Source of the DNA: Dendrophyllia cribrosa
Lineage: Eukaryota > Cnidaria > Anthozoa > Scleractinia > Dendrophylliidae
Direction of reading: 5' to 3'
Length of the DNA: 64,000 bases
Assembly (NCBI GenBank): GCA_024195265.1
Contig: JAJLRJ010000004.1
Location: 40,145,960-40,209,959, forward strand
A program made the position numbers and the translations under genes. The notes beneath the pieces were generated by a model. That model was not told where the DNA came from and ran no database searches. It was given only the letters and a program-made list of their open reading frames with translations. Of this stretch, positions 1 through 12,000 are shown in pieces. Every line of letters begins with the position of its first letter. Position 1 is the first letter of the stretch.

Positions 1-2340
1 GTAAATGAAAGTAAATGAAGGTGTATGAAGGTAAACGACGGTGTATGAAGGTAAACCAAGGTGCATGAAGGTCTATGAAGGTGAATTAAGGTGTATGAAG
101 GTGTATGAATGTAAATAAAGTTGTATGAAGGAACATGAAGGTGTATGAAGGTGTGTGAACGTGTATAAAAAAAGATGAAGGTGTATCAAGATATATCAAG
201 GTAAATGAAGGTGCATCAACGCAAATGAAGGTAAATGACGGTGTATGAAGGTAAATGAAGGTAAATAAATGTGTATCAAGGTGTATGAAGATAAATAAAG
301 ATGTATGAAGCTTTATGAAGGTAAATGAAAATGTATGAAGGTGCATGAAGGTGTATGAAGGTGTGTGAATGCGTGTGAAGTTATACGAAGGTAAATGAAG
401 GTGTATGAAGGTATGTGAAGGTAAATGAAGATGTATCAAGGTGTATGAGGGTACACGAAAGTGTATGAAGGTGCATGAAGGTAATTGAAGGTGTATGAAG
501 GTAAATGAAGGTGTATGAAGGTGCATGAAGATGTATGAAGGTGTATGGAGGTGTATGAAGGTAAATGAAGGTAAATGAAGGTATATATAAAGGTGTATGA
601 AGGTAAATGAATGTGTATGAAGGTGTATGAAGTTAAATGAAAGTGTATGAAGGTGCATGAAGGTGTATGAAGGTGTGTAAAATTGTATGAAGGTAAATGA
701 AGGCGTATGAAGGTACATAAAGGTGGATAAAGGCAAATGGAGGTGTCTGAAGATTCATGAAGGTGTATGAAGGTGTGTGAAGGTCTATAAAGGGGTATGA
801 AGATGTATAAAGGTGTATGAAGGCAAATGAAGGTGTATCAAAGTAAATGAAGGTAAATGAAGGTTTGTGAAGGTAAATGAAGGTGTATGATGCTAAATGA
901 AAGTAAACGAAAGGCTGTCAAGGTGAAAAAAGCTGTATGAAGTTAAATAAAGGTGCACGAAGGTGTATAAAGGTGTATGAAGGTAAATGAAGGTGTATAA
1001 AGGTAAATGAAGGTGCATGAAGGTGTATGAAGGTGTATGAAGGTAAATGAAGGTTTATAAAGGTAAATAAAGGTGCATGAAGGTGTATGAAAGTGTATCA
1101 AGGTAAATGAAAGTGTATGAAGGTGCAAGAAGGTACATGAAGGTATATAAAGGTGAAGGTGTATGAAGGTGTTTGAAGGTGTATGAAGGTAAATGAAAGT
1201 GTATCAAGGTGTATCAAGGTAAATAAGGTTGTGTGAACGTACATGAAGGTGTATGAAGGTGTGTGAAGGTGTATGAAGGTAAATGAAGGCAAATTAAGGC
1301 AAATGAATGTGTATGAAGGTGTATGAACATAAATGGAGGTGTATGAAGGTGTATGAACATAAATGGAGGTGTATGAAGGTAAAAAAAGGTAAATGAAGGT
1401 GTATTAGGGTGTATGAAGGTAAATGAAGGTGTATGAATGTAAATGAAGGCGTATAAAGGTACATAAAGGTGGATAAAGGCAAATAGAGGTGTCTGAAGGT
1501 TCATGAAGTTGTATGAAGGTGTGTGAAGGTCTATCAATGTGTATGAAGGTAAATGAAAATGTATGAAGATAAATAAACGTACGTGAAGATGCATGAAGGT
1601 TTCTGAAGGTAAATGAAGGTGTATGATGCTAAATGAAGGTAAACGAAGGGGTATGAAGGTGTAAGAAGGTGAATGAAGCTGTATGAAGGTAAATAAAGGT
1701 GCGCGAAGGTGTATGAAGGTAAATGAAGGTGTATGAAGATTTATGAAGGGAAATTAAGGTGTATGTAGGTGTATGAAGGTAAATGAAGGTGTATAAAGGT
1801 AAATGGAGGTGCATGAAGGTGTATGAAGGTGTGTGAAGGTGTGTGAAGGTAAATGCAGTTGTATCAATGAAATAAAGGTGTATGAGAGTGTATGAAGGTA
1901 AATGAAAGTGTATGAAGGTGCAAGAAGGTACAGGAAGGTGTATGAAGGTGTATGAAGGTAAATGAAGGTGTGCTATGGTTTATTGAGGTATATGAAGGTG
2001 TATTAAGGTAAATGAAGGTGCATGAAGGTAAATGAAGGTGTATAAAGGTGTATGAATTGAAACGAAGGTGTGTGAAGGTAAATGAAGGTGTATGAAGGTA
2101 AATGAAGTTGTATGTAGGTACATGAAGGTGTCTAAAGGTGTGTGAAGGTGTATGAAGGTAAATGAAGGTGTATGAAGGTGTATGAACATAAATGGAGGTG
2201 TATGAAGGTAAATGAAGGTGTATCAAGATATATCAAGGTAAATGAAGGTGTAAGAAGGTAAATGAAGGTAAATGAATGTGTATGCAGGTGTATGAAGATA
2301 AATGAAGGTGAATGAAGGTAAATAAAGGTGTATGAAGGTA
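1..2340 (-). repeat. 10-bp minisatellite, diverged left segment
   Basis: Tandem 10-bp units read GTGTATGAAG / GTAAATGAAG on the plus strand, so the CTTCAT-type strand is minus. Register is kept almost throughout, with occasional slips, but many units carry private substitutions (for example GTAAATAAAG, GTGTGTGAAC, GTACACGAAA). This stretch looks more degenerate than the array further right. It continues past the left edge of the window. The open frames on the minus strand are short and broken, as expected of an older part of an array. Confidence 0.95.
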
Positions 2341-2941
2341 CACACCTTTATTTACCTTCATACACCTTCATTTACCTTCATTTACCTTCACACACCTTCA
2401 TACACCTTCATACACCTTCATACACCTTCATACACCTTCATTTACCTTCATTAACCTCCATACACCTTCATGCACCTTCACACACCTTCATACACCTTCA
2501 TACACCTTCATACACTTTCATACACCTTCATTTACCTTCATACACCTTTATTTACCTTCATACACCTTCATTTACCTTCACACACCTCCATATACCTTCA
2601 TACACCTTCATTTACCTTCATAAACCTTCATACACCTTCATTTACCTTCATAAATCTTCATACACCTTTAGTTACCTTCATACAGGTTCATTCACCTTCA
2701 TACACCTTCATACACTTTCATTTAACTTCATTTAGCATCATACACCTTCATTTATTTTCACAAACTTTCATACACCTTCGTTTACCTCCAAGTACCTTCA
2801 TACACCTTCATTTACCTTCAAACCCCTTCGTACACATTCATTTACCTTCATACACCTTCATACACCTTCATACACCTTCATACACCTTTATACACCTTCA
2901 TTTACCTTCATAGACCTTCGCGCACCTTCCTACACCTTCAT
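2341..2941 (+). repeat. Inverted island of the 10-bp minisatellite
   Basis: For about 600 bp the unit is read as ACACCTTCAT / TTACCTTCAT on the plus strand, opposite to both neighbours. Both edges are palindromic. At the left, 15-bp arms 2317-2331 and 2342-2356 are perfectly complementary around a 10-nt spacer. At the right, 10-bp arms 2932-2941 and 2946-2955 flank GTGT. This is the signature of an inversion or foldback within the array. Confidence 0.9.
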
Positions 2942-5650
2942 GTGTATGAAGGTGTATGAAAGTGTATGAAGGTGTATGAAGGTGTATGAAGGCGTAGGAA
3001 CGTACATGAAGGTGTATGAAGGTGTGTGAAGGTGCATGAAGGTGTATGGAGGTTAATGAAGGTAAATAAAGGTGTATGAAGGTGTATGAAGGTGTATGAA
3101 GGTGTATGAAGGTGTGTGAAGGTAAATGAAGGTGTATGAAGGTAAATAAAGGTGTATAAAGATAAATGAAGGTGCATGAAGGTGTATGAAATGTTTGAAG
3201 GTAAATAAAAGTGTATGAAGGTAAATGAAGGTGTATGAAGGTGTATGAAGGTGTATGAAGGTGTATGAAAGTGTATGAAGCTGTATGAAGGTGTATGAAG
3301 GTGTATGAAGGTGCATGAAGGTGTATGAAGGTGTGAGAAGGTGCATGAAGGTGTATGAAGGTTAATGAAGGTAAATGAAGGTGTATAAAGGTGTATGAGG
3401 GTGTGTGAATGTAAATGAAGGTTTATGTAGGTAAATAAAGGTGTATAAAGGTAAATGAAGGTCCATGAAGGTGTATGAAAGTGCATTAAGGTAAATAAAA
3501 GTGTATGAAGGTGCATGAAGGTAAATGAAGGCGTATGAAGGTGTATGAAGGTGTATGAAGGTGTATGAAGGTGTATGAAAGTGTATGAAGGTGTATGAAG
3601 ATGTATGAAGGTGTATGAAGGTGCATGAAGGTGCATGAAGGTGTATGAAGGTGTGTGAAGGTACATGAAGGTGTATGAAGGTTAATGAAGGTAAATGAAG
3701 GTGTATGAAGGTGTATGAAGGTGTGTGAATGTCAATGAAGGTGTATGAAGGTAAATAAAGGTGTATAAAGGTAAATGGATGTGCATAAAGGTGTATGAAA
3801 GTGTATGAAGGTGTATGAAGGTGTATGAAGGTGTGTGAAGGTAAATGAAGGTGTATGATGGTAAATAAAGGTGTATAAAGGTAAATGAAGGTCCATGAAG
3901 GTGTATAAAAGTGTATGAAGGTAAATAAAAGTGTATAAAGGTACATGAAGGTAAATGAAGGTGTATGAAGATGTATGAAGGTGTATGAAGATGTATGAAG
4001 GTGCATGAAGGTGTATGAAGGTGTATGAAGGTGTATGAAGGTGCATGAAGGTGTATGAAGATGTGTTGTATGAAGGTGTGTGAATGTATACGAAGGTCTA
4101 TGAAGGTAAATAAAGGTGTATAAACGTAAATCAATGTGCATAAAGGTGTATGAAAGTGTATCAAGGTAAATAAAAGTGTATGAAGGTGCATGAAGGTAAA
4201 TGAAGGTGTATGAAGGTGTATGAAGGTAAATGAAGGTGTATGAAAGTGTATGAAGGTGTATGAAGGTGTATGAAGGTATGTGAAGGTAAATGAAGGTGTA
4301 TGAAAGTGCATGAAGGTGTATGAAGGTGTATGAAGGTGTGTAAAGGTAAATGAAGGTGTATGAAGGTAAATAAAGGTGTTTCAAGGTAAATGAAGGTTCA
4401 TGAAGGTGTATGAAAGTGTATGAAGGTGTATGAAGGTGTATGAAGGTGCATGAAGGTGCATGAAGGTGCATGAAGGTGTATGAAGGTGTGTGAAGGTTCA
4501 TGAAGGTCTGTGAATGTAAATGAAGGTGTATAAAGGTAAATGAATGTGCATTAAGGTGTAAGAAAGTGTATTGAGGTAAATAAAAGTGTATTAAGGTGCT
4601 TGAAGGTAAATGAAGGTGTGTGAAGGTGTATGAAGGTGTATGAATGTGTATGAATGTAAATGAAGGTGTATGAAAGTGTATGAAGGTGTATGAAGGTGTA
4701 TGAAGGTATGCGAAGTTAAATGAAGGTGTATGAAAGTGCATGAAGATGTATGAAGGTGTATGAAGGTGTGTGAAGGTAAATGAAGGTGTATGAAGTAAAT
4801 AAAGGTGTTTAAAGGTAAATGAAGGTACATGAAGGTGTATGAAAGTGTATAAAGGTGTATGAAGCTTAATGAAGGTAAATGAAGGTGTATAAAGGTGTAT
4901 GAAGGTGTGTGAATGTAAATGAATTTGTATGAAGGTAAATAAAGGTGTATAAAGGTAAATGAATGTGCATTAAGGTGTATGAAAGTGTATTGAGGTAAAT
5001 AAAAGTTTATGAAGGTGCATGAAGGTAAATGAAGGTGTATGAAGGTGTATCAAAGTGTATGAATGTAAATGAAGGTGTATGAAAGTGTATGAAGATGTAT
5101 GAAGGTGTATGAAGGTGTATGAAGGTGCATGAAGGTGTATGAAGATGTGTGAAGGTAAATGAAGGTGTATGAAGGTAAATAAAGGTGTATAAAGGTGTAT
5201 GAAGGTGTACGAAGGTTTATGAAGGTGCATGAAGGTGTATGAAGGTGTGTGAAGGTGCATCAAGGTGTATGAAGGTTAATGAAGGTAAATGAAGGTGTAT
5301 GAAGGTGTATGAAGGTGTGTGAATGTAAATGAAGGTGTATGAAGGTAAATAAAAGTGTATAAAAATAAATGAAGGTGCATGAAGGTGTATGAATGTGTAT
5401 GCAGGTGTATGAAGATAAAGGAATGTGTATGAAGGTAAATGAAGGTGTATGAAAGTAAAAGAAGGAAAATGGAGGTGTATGAAGGTATACGAAGGTTATC
5501 AAGGTAAATGAAGGTCCATGAAGGTGTATGAAGGTGTATGAAGGTGCATAAAGGTCTATGTAGGTGCATTAAGGTCTATGAAGGGGAATGATGGTGTACG
5601 AAGGTAATCGAAGGTAAATGAAGGTGTATGAAGGTAAATGAACGTGTATG
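2942..5650 (-). repeat. 10-bp minisatellite segment
   Basis: Regular GTGTATGAAG / GTAAATGAAG / GTGCATGAAG units on the plus strand. Near its right end the sequence leaves the regular pattern in a recognisable way (TATACGAAGGTTATCAAGG near 5480, then GGGGAATGATGGTGTACG near 5585). The same landmark string recurs beside other hexamer blocks in the window. Confidence 0.95.
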
Positions 5651-6070
5651 TATCTGTATCTGTATCTTTTCCAGTATCTGTATCTGTATCTGCACTGTAT
5701 CTGAGCTGTATCTATATCTGTATCTGTTCTGTTTCTGTATCTAAAACTGTGCTGTCTGAATCTGTATCTGTATCTGTATCTGTGCTGTATCTGTATCGGT
5801 ATCTGTATCTGTGCTGTATCTATATCTGTATCTGTATCTGTGCTGTATCTATATCTGTATCTGTATCTGAATCTGGATCTTTATCTGTATCTGTGTCTGT
5901 ATCTGTATATTTATCTTTATCTTTATCTTTATCTGTATCTGTATCTGTATCTGTATCTGTATCTGTGCTTTATGTGTGCTGTATCAGTATTTGTATCTGT
6001 ATCTGTGATGTATCTGTATCTGTATCTGTATCTGTATGTGTCTCTGTGCACTATCTGTATCTGTGGCTGT
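5651..6070 (-). repeat. Hexamer satellite block 1, (TATCTG)n
   Basis: About 420 bp of TATCTG repeats with fixed interruptions: a TTTTCCAG near the start, CTAAAACTGTGCTGTCTGAA in the middle, GTGCTGTAT variants, and CTGTGGCTGT followed by GTTGAAAAGGCGAATGAAGG at the end. The same interruptions appear in the five other blocks, so these are copies of one ancestral block rather than independent expansions. No coding potential beyond simple repeat peptides. Confidence 0.95.
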
Positions 6071-9000
6071 GTTGAAAAGGCGAATGAAGGTAAATGAAGT
6101 TGTATGAAGGGAAATGAAGATGTATTAAGGTAGTTGAAGGTAAATGAAGGTGTATGAAGGTGTATGAAGGTAAACGAATGTGTTTGAAAGTAAATGAAGG
6201 TGCATGAAGGTGTATGAAGGTGTATGAAGGTGCATGAAGGTGTATAAAGGTTAATGAAGGTAAATGAAGGTGTATGAAAGTGTATGAAAGTGTGTGAAGG
6301 TAAATGAAGGTGTATGAAGGTAAATAAAGGTGTATAAAGGTAAATGAAAGTGCATGAAGGTGTATCAAAGTGTATGAAGGTAACTAAAAGTGTATGAAGG
6401 TGTATGAAGGTAAATGAAGGTGTATGAAGGTGTATGAAGGTAAATGAAGGTGTATGAAAGTTTATGAAGGTGTATGAAGGTATATGAAGGTGTATGAAGG
6501 TAAACAAAGGTGTATAAAGGTAAATGAAGGTTCATGAATGTGTATGAAAGTGTCTGAATGTGTGTCAAGTTAAATGAAGGTGTATGAAGGTTTATGAAGG
6601 TGTATGAAGGTTTATGAAGGTGTATGAAGGTGTATGAAGGTGTGTGAAGGTGTATGAAAGTGTATGAAGGTGTATGAAGGTGTATGAAGGTCCATGAAGG
6701 TGTATGAAGGTGTATGAAGGTGCAATAAGGTGTATGAAGGTTAATGAAGGTAAATGAAGGTGTATGAAGGTGTATGAAGGTGTGTGAATGTAAATGAAGG
6801 TGTATGAAGGTAAATAAAGGTGTATAAAGGTAAATGAATGTGCATGAAGGTGTATGAAAGTGTATGAAGGTAAATAAAAGTGTATGAAGGTGCATGAAGG
6901 TAAATGAAGGTGCATGAAGGTGTACGAAGGTGTATGAAGGTAAATGAAGGTGTATGAAAGTGTATGAAGATGTATGAAGGTGTATGAAGGTGTGTGAAGG
7001 TAAATGAAGGTGTATGAAGGTAAATGAAGGTATATAAAGGTAAATGAATGTGCATAAAGGTGTATGAAGGTGTATGAAGGTAAATAAAAGTGTATGAAGG
7101 TGCATGAAGGTGTATGAAGGTGTATGAAGGTTTATGACGGTAAATGAAAGTGTATGAAAGTGTATGAAGGTGTATGAAGGGGTATGAAGGTGTGTGAAGG
7201 TAAATGAAGGTGTATGAAGGTAAATAAAGGTGTATAAAGGTACATGAAGGTGCATGAAGGTGTATAAAAGTGTAGGAAGGTAAATAAAAGTGTATGAATG
7301 TAAATGAAGGTAAGTGAAGGTTTATAAAGGTGTATGAAGGTGTATGATGGTGTATAAAGATGTATGAAAGTGTATGAAGGTGTATGAAGGTGTATGAATG
7401 TGCATGAAGGTCTATGAAGGTGTGTGAAGGTGCATGAAGGTGCATGAAGGTTAATGAAGGTAAATGTAGGTGTATGAAGGTGTGTGAAGGTGTATGAAGG
7501 TGTGTGAAGGTAAATGAAGGTGTATGAAGGTAAATAAAGGTAAATAAAGGTACATAAAGGTGCATGAAGGTGTATGAAAGTGTATGAAGGTAAATAAAAG
7601 TGTATGAAGGTAATTGAAAGTAAATGAAGGTGTATGAAGGTGTATGAAGGTGTATGGAAGTGTATGAAGGTGTATGAAGGTGTATGAAGGTGCATGAAGG
7701 TGTATGAAGGTGTGTGAAGGTGCATGAAGGTGTATGAAGGTTAATGAAGGTAAATGAACGTGTATGAAGGTGTATGAAGGTGTGTGAATGTAAATGAAAG
7801 TGTATGAAGGTAAATGAACGTGTAAAAAGGTAAATGAATGTGCATGAAGGTTTATGAAAGTGTATTGAGGTAAATAAAAGTGTATGAAGGTGCATGAAGG
7901 TGTATAAAAGTTTAGGAAGGTAAATAAAAGTGTATGAACATACATGAAGGTAAATGAAGGTGTATGAAGTTGTATGAAGGTGTATGAAGGTGTATGAAGG
8001 TGTATGAAAGTGTATGAAGGTGTATGAAGGTGTATGGAGGTGTATGAAGATGCATGAAGGTGTATGAAAGTGTATTGAGATAAATAAAGGTGAATAGACG
8101 TACATGAAGGTGCATGAAGGTGCAAGAGGATGTATGAAAGTATATGAAGGTGTATGAAGGTGTATGAAGGTGTATGGAAGTGTATGAAGGTGTATGAAGG
8201 TGTATGAAGGTGCATGAAGGTGTTTGAAGGTGTGTGAAGGTGCATGAAGGTGTATGAAGGTTAATGAAGATAAATGAACGTGTATGAAGGTGTATGAAGG
8301 TGTGTGAATGTAAATGAAGGTGTATAAAGGTAAATGAAGGTGTATGACGGTGTATGAAGGTGTATGAAGGTGTATGAATGTAAATGAAGGTGTATGAAAG
8401 TGTATTGAGGTAAATAAATGTGTATGAAGGTGCATGAAGGTAAATGAAGGTGTATGACGGTGTATGAAGGTGTATGAAGGTGTATGAATGTAAATGAAGG
8501 TGTATGAAAGTGTATGAAGGTGCATGAAGGTGTATCAAAGTGTATGAAGGTAAATAAAAGTGTATGAACATACATGAAGGTAAATGAAGGTGTATGAAGT
8601 TGTATGAAGGTGTATGAAGGAGTATGAAAGTGTATGAAGGTGTATGAAGGTGTATGAAGGTGTATGGAGGTGTATGAAGGTAAATGAAGGTGTATCAAGG
8701 TGTGTGAAGGTGCACGAAGGTGTATGAAGGTTAATGAAGGTGTATGAAGGTGTGTGAATGTAAATGAAGGTGTATGAAGGTAAATAAAGGTGTATAAAGG
8801 TAAATGAATGTGCATGAAGGTGTATGAAAGTGTATGAAGGGAAATAAAAGTGTATGAAGGTGCATGAAGGTAAGTGAAGGTGCATGAAGGTGTACGAAGG
8901 TGTATGAAGATGTATGAAGGTGCATGAAGGTGTATGAAGGTGTGTGAAGGTGCATGAAGGTGTATGAAGGTTAATGAAGGTAAATGAACGTGTATGAAAG

Positions 9001-12000
9001 TGTATGAAGGTGTATGAAGCTGTATGAAGGTATGTGAAGGTAAATGAAGGTGTATGAAAGTGCATGAAGGTGTATGAAGGTGTATGAAGGCGTGTGAAGG
9101 TAAATGAAGGTGTATGAAAGTAAATAAACGTGTTTAAAGGTAAATAAAGGTGCATGAAGGTGTATGAGAGTGTATGAAGGTGTATGAAGGTGTATGAAGG
9201 TGTATGAAGGTGTATGAAGGTGCATGAAGGTGTATGAAGGTGTGTGAAGGTGCATGAAGGTGTGTGAATGTAAATGAAGGTGTATAAAGGTATATGAATG
9301 TGCATTAAGGTGTAGGAAAGTGTATTGAGGTAAATAAAAGTGTATGAAGGTGCATGAAGGTAAATGAAGGTATATGAAGGTGTATGAAGGTGTATGAAAG
9401 CGTATGAATGTAAATGAAGGTGTATGAAAGTGTATGAAGGTGTATGAATGTATATGAAGGTATGTGAAGGTAAATGAAGGTGCATGAAAGTGCATGAAGG
9501 TGTATGAAGGTATATGAAGGTGTCTGAAGGTAAATGAAGGTGTATGAAGGTAAATAAAGGTGTTTAAAGGTAAATGAAGATGCGTGAAGGTGTATGAAAG
9601 TGTATGAAGGTGTATGAAGCTTAATGAAGGTAAATGAAGGTGTATAAAGGTGTATGAAGGTGTGTGAATGTAAATGAAGGTGTATGAAGGTAAATAAATG
9701 TGTATAAAGGTAAATGATTGTGCATTAAGGTGTATGAAAGTGTATTGAGGTAAATAAAAGTGTATGAAGGTGCATGAAGGTAAATGAAGGTGTATGAAGG
9801 TGTATGAAAGTGTATGAATGTAAATGAAGGTGTATGAAAGTGTATGAAGATGTATGAAGGTGTATGAAGGTGTATGAAGGTGCATGAAGGTGTATGAAGA
9901 TGTGTGAAGGTAAATGAAGCTGTATGAAGGTAAATAAAGGTGGATAAAGGTGTATGAAGGTATACGAAGGTTTATGAAGGGGCATGAAGGTGTATGAAGG
10001 TGTGTGAAAGTGCATGAAGGTGTATGAAGGTTAATGAAGGTGTATGAAGATGTGTGAATGTAAATGAAGGTGTATGAGGGTAAATGAAGGTGTAAAAAGG
10101 TAAATGAATGTGCATGAAGGTGTATGAAAGTGTATTGAGGTAAATAAATGTGTATGAAGGTGCATGAAGGTAAATGAAGGTGTATGACGGTGTATGCAGG
10201 TGTATGAAGGTGTATGAATGTAAATGAAGGTGTATGAAAGTGTATGAAGGTGTATGAAGGTGTATGAAGGTGTGTGAAGGTAAATGAAGCTCTATGAAGG
10301 TAAATAAAGGTGTATAAAGGTAAATGAAGGTGCATGAAGGTGTATCAAAGTGTATGAAGGTAAATAAAAGTGTATGAACATACATGAAGGTAAATGAAGG
10401 TGTATGAAGTTGTATGAAGGTGTATGAAGGTGTATGGAGGTGTATAAAGGTGCATGAAGGTGTATGAAGGTGTGTGAAGGTGCATGAAAATGTATGAAGG
10501 TTAATGAAGGTAAATAAAAGTGTATGAAGGTGCATGAAGGTAAGTGAAGGTGCATGAAGGTGTACGAAGGTGTATGAAGGTGTATGAAGGTGCATGAAGA
10601 TGTATGAAGGTGTGTGAAGGTGCATGAAGGTGTATGAAGGTTAATGAAGGTAAATGAACGTGTATGAAAGTGTATGAAGGTGTATGGAGGTGTATGAAGG
10701 TACGTGAAGGTAAATGAAGGTGTATGAAAGTGCATGAAGGTGTATGAAGGTGTATGAAGGTGTGTGAAGGTAAATAAAGGTGTATGAAGGTAAATAAAGG
10801 TGTTTAAAGGTAAATGAAGGTGCATGAAGGTGTATGAAAGTGTATGAAGGTGTATGAAGGTGTATGAAGGTGTATGAAGGTGCATGAAGGTGTATGAAGG
10901 TGTGTGAAGGTACATGAAGGTGTGTGAATGTAAATGAAGGTGTATAAAGGTAACTGAATGTGCATTAAGGTGTTGGAAAGTGTATTGAGGTAAATAAAAG
11001 TGTATGAAGGTGCATGAAGGTAAATGAAGGTATATGAAGGTGTATGAAGGTGTATGAAAGTGTATGAATGTAAATGAAGGTGTATGAAAGTGTATGAAGG
11101 TGTATGAAGGTGTATGAAGGTATGTGAAGGTAAATGAAGGTGTATGAAAGTGCATGAAGGTGTATGAAGGTATATGAAGGTGTGTGAAGGTAAATGAAGG
11201 TGTATGAAGGTAAATAAAGGTGTTTAAAGGTAAATGAAGGTGCATGAAGGTGTATGAAAGTGTCTGAAGGTGTATGAAGCTTAATGAAGGTAAATGAAGG
11301 TGTATGAAGGTGTATGAAGGTGTGTGAATGTAAATGAAGGTGTATGAAGGTAAATAAAGGTGTATAAAGGTAAATGAATGTGCATTAAGGTGTATGAAAG
11401 CTTATTGAGGTAAATAAAAGTGTATGAAGGTGCATGAAGGTAAATGAAGGTGTATGAAGGTGTATGAAAGTGTATGAATGTAAATGAAGGTGTATGAAGG
11501 TAAATGAAGGTGTATGAAAGTGTATGAAGATGTATGAAGGTATATGAAGGTGTGTGAAGGTAAATGAAGGTGTATGAAGGTAAATGAAGGTGTATGAAGG
11601 TGTATGAAGGTGAATGAAGGTAAATGAACGTGTATGAAACTGTATGAAGGTGTATGAAGGTGTATGAAGGTATGTGAAGGTAAATGAAGGTGTATGAAAG
11701 TGCATGAAGGGGTATGAAGGTGTATGAAGGTGTGTGAAGGTAAATGAAATTGTATGAAGGTAAATAAAGGTGTTTAAAGGTAAATGAGTGTGCATGAGGG
11801 TGTATGAAGGTGTATGAAGGTGCATGAAGGTGCATGAAGGTGTATAAAGGTGTGTGAAGGTGTATAAAGGTGCATGAAGGTAAATGAAGGTGTATGAAGG
11901 TGTATGAAGGTGTATGTAAGTGTATGAATGTAAATGAAGGTGTATGAAAGTGTATGAAGGTGTATGAAGGTGTATGAAGGTCTGTGAAGGTAAATGAAGG

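Noticed and set aside
5638..6097. Open frames in the hexamer blocks (SVSVSV, YLYLYL or TDTDTD peptides), also at 17,469, 27,253, 30,220, 33,085 and 42,714.
   Set aside because: A hexamer repeat stays in one frame indefinitely. These are simple-repeat translations.
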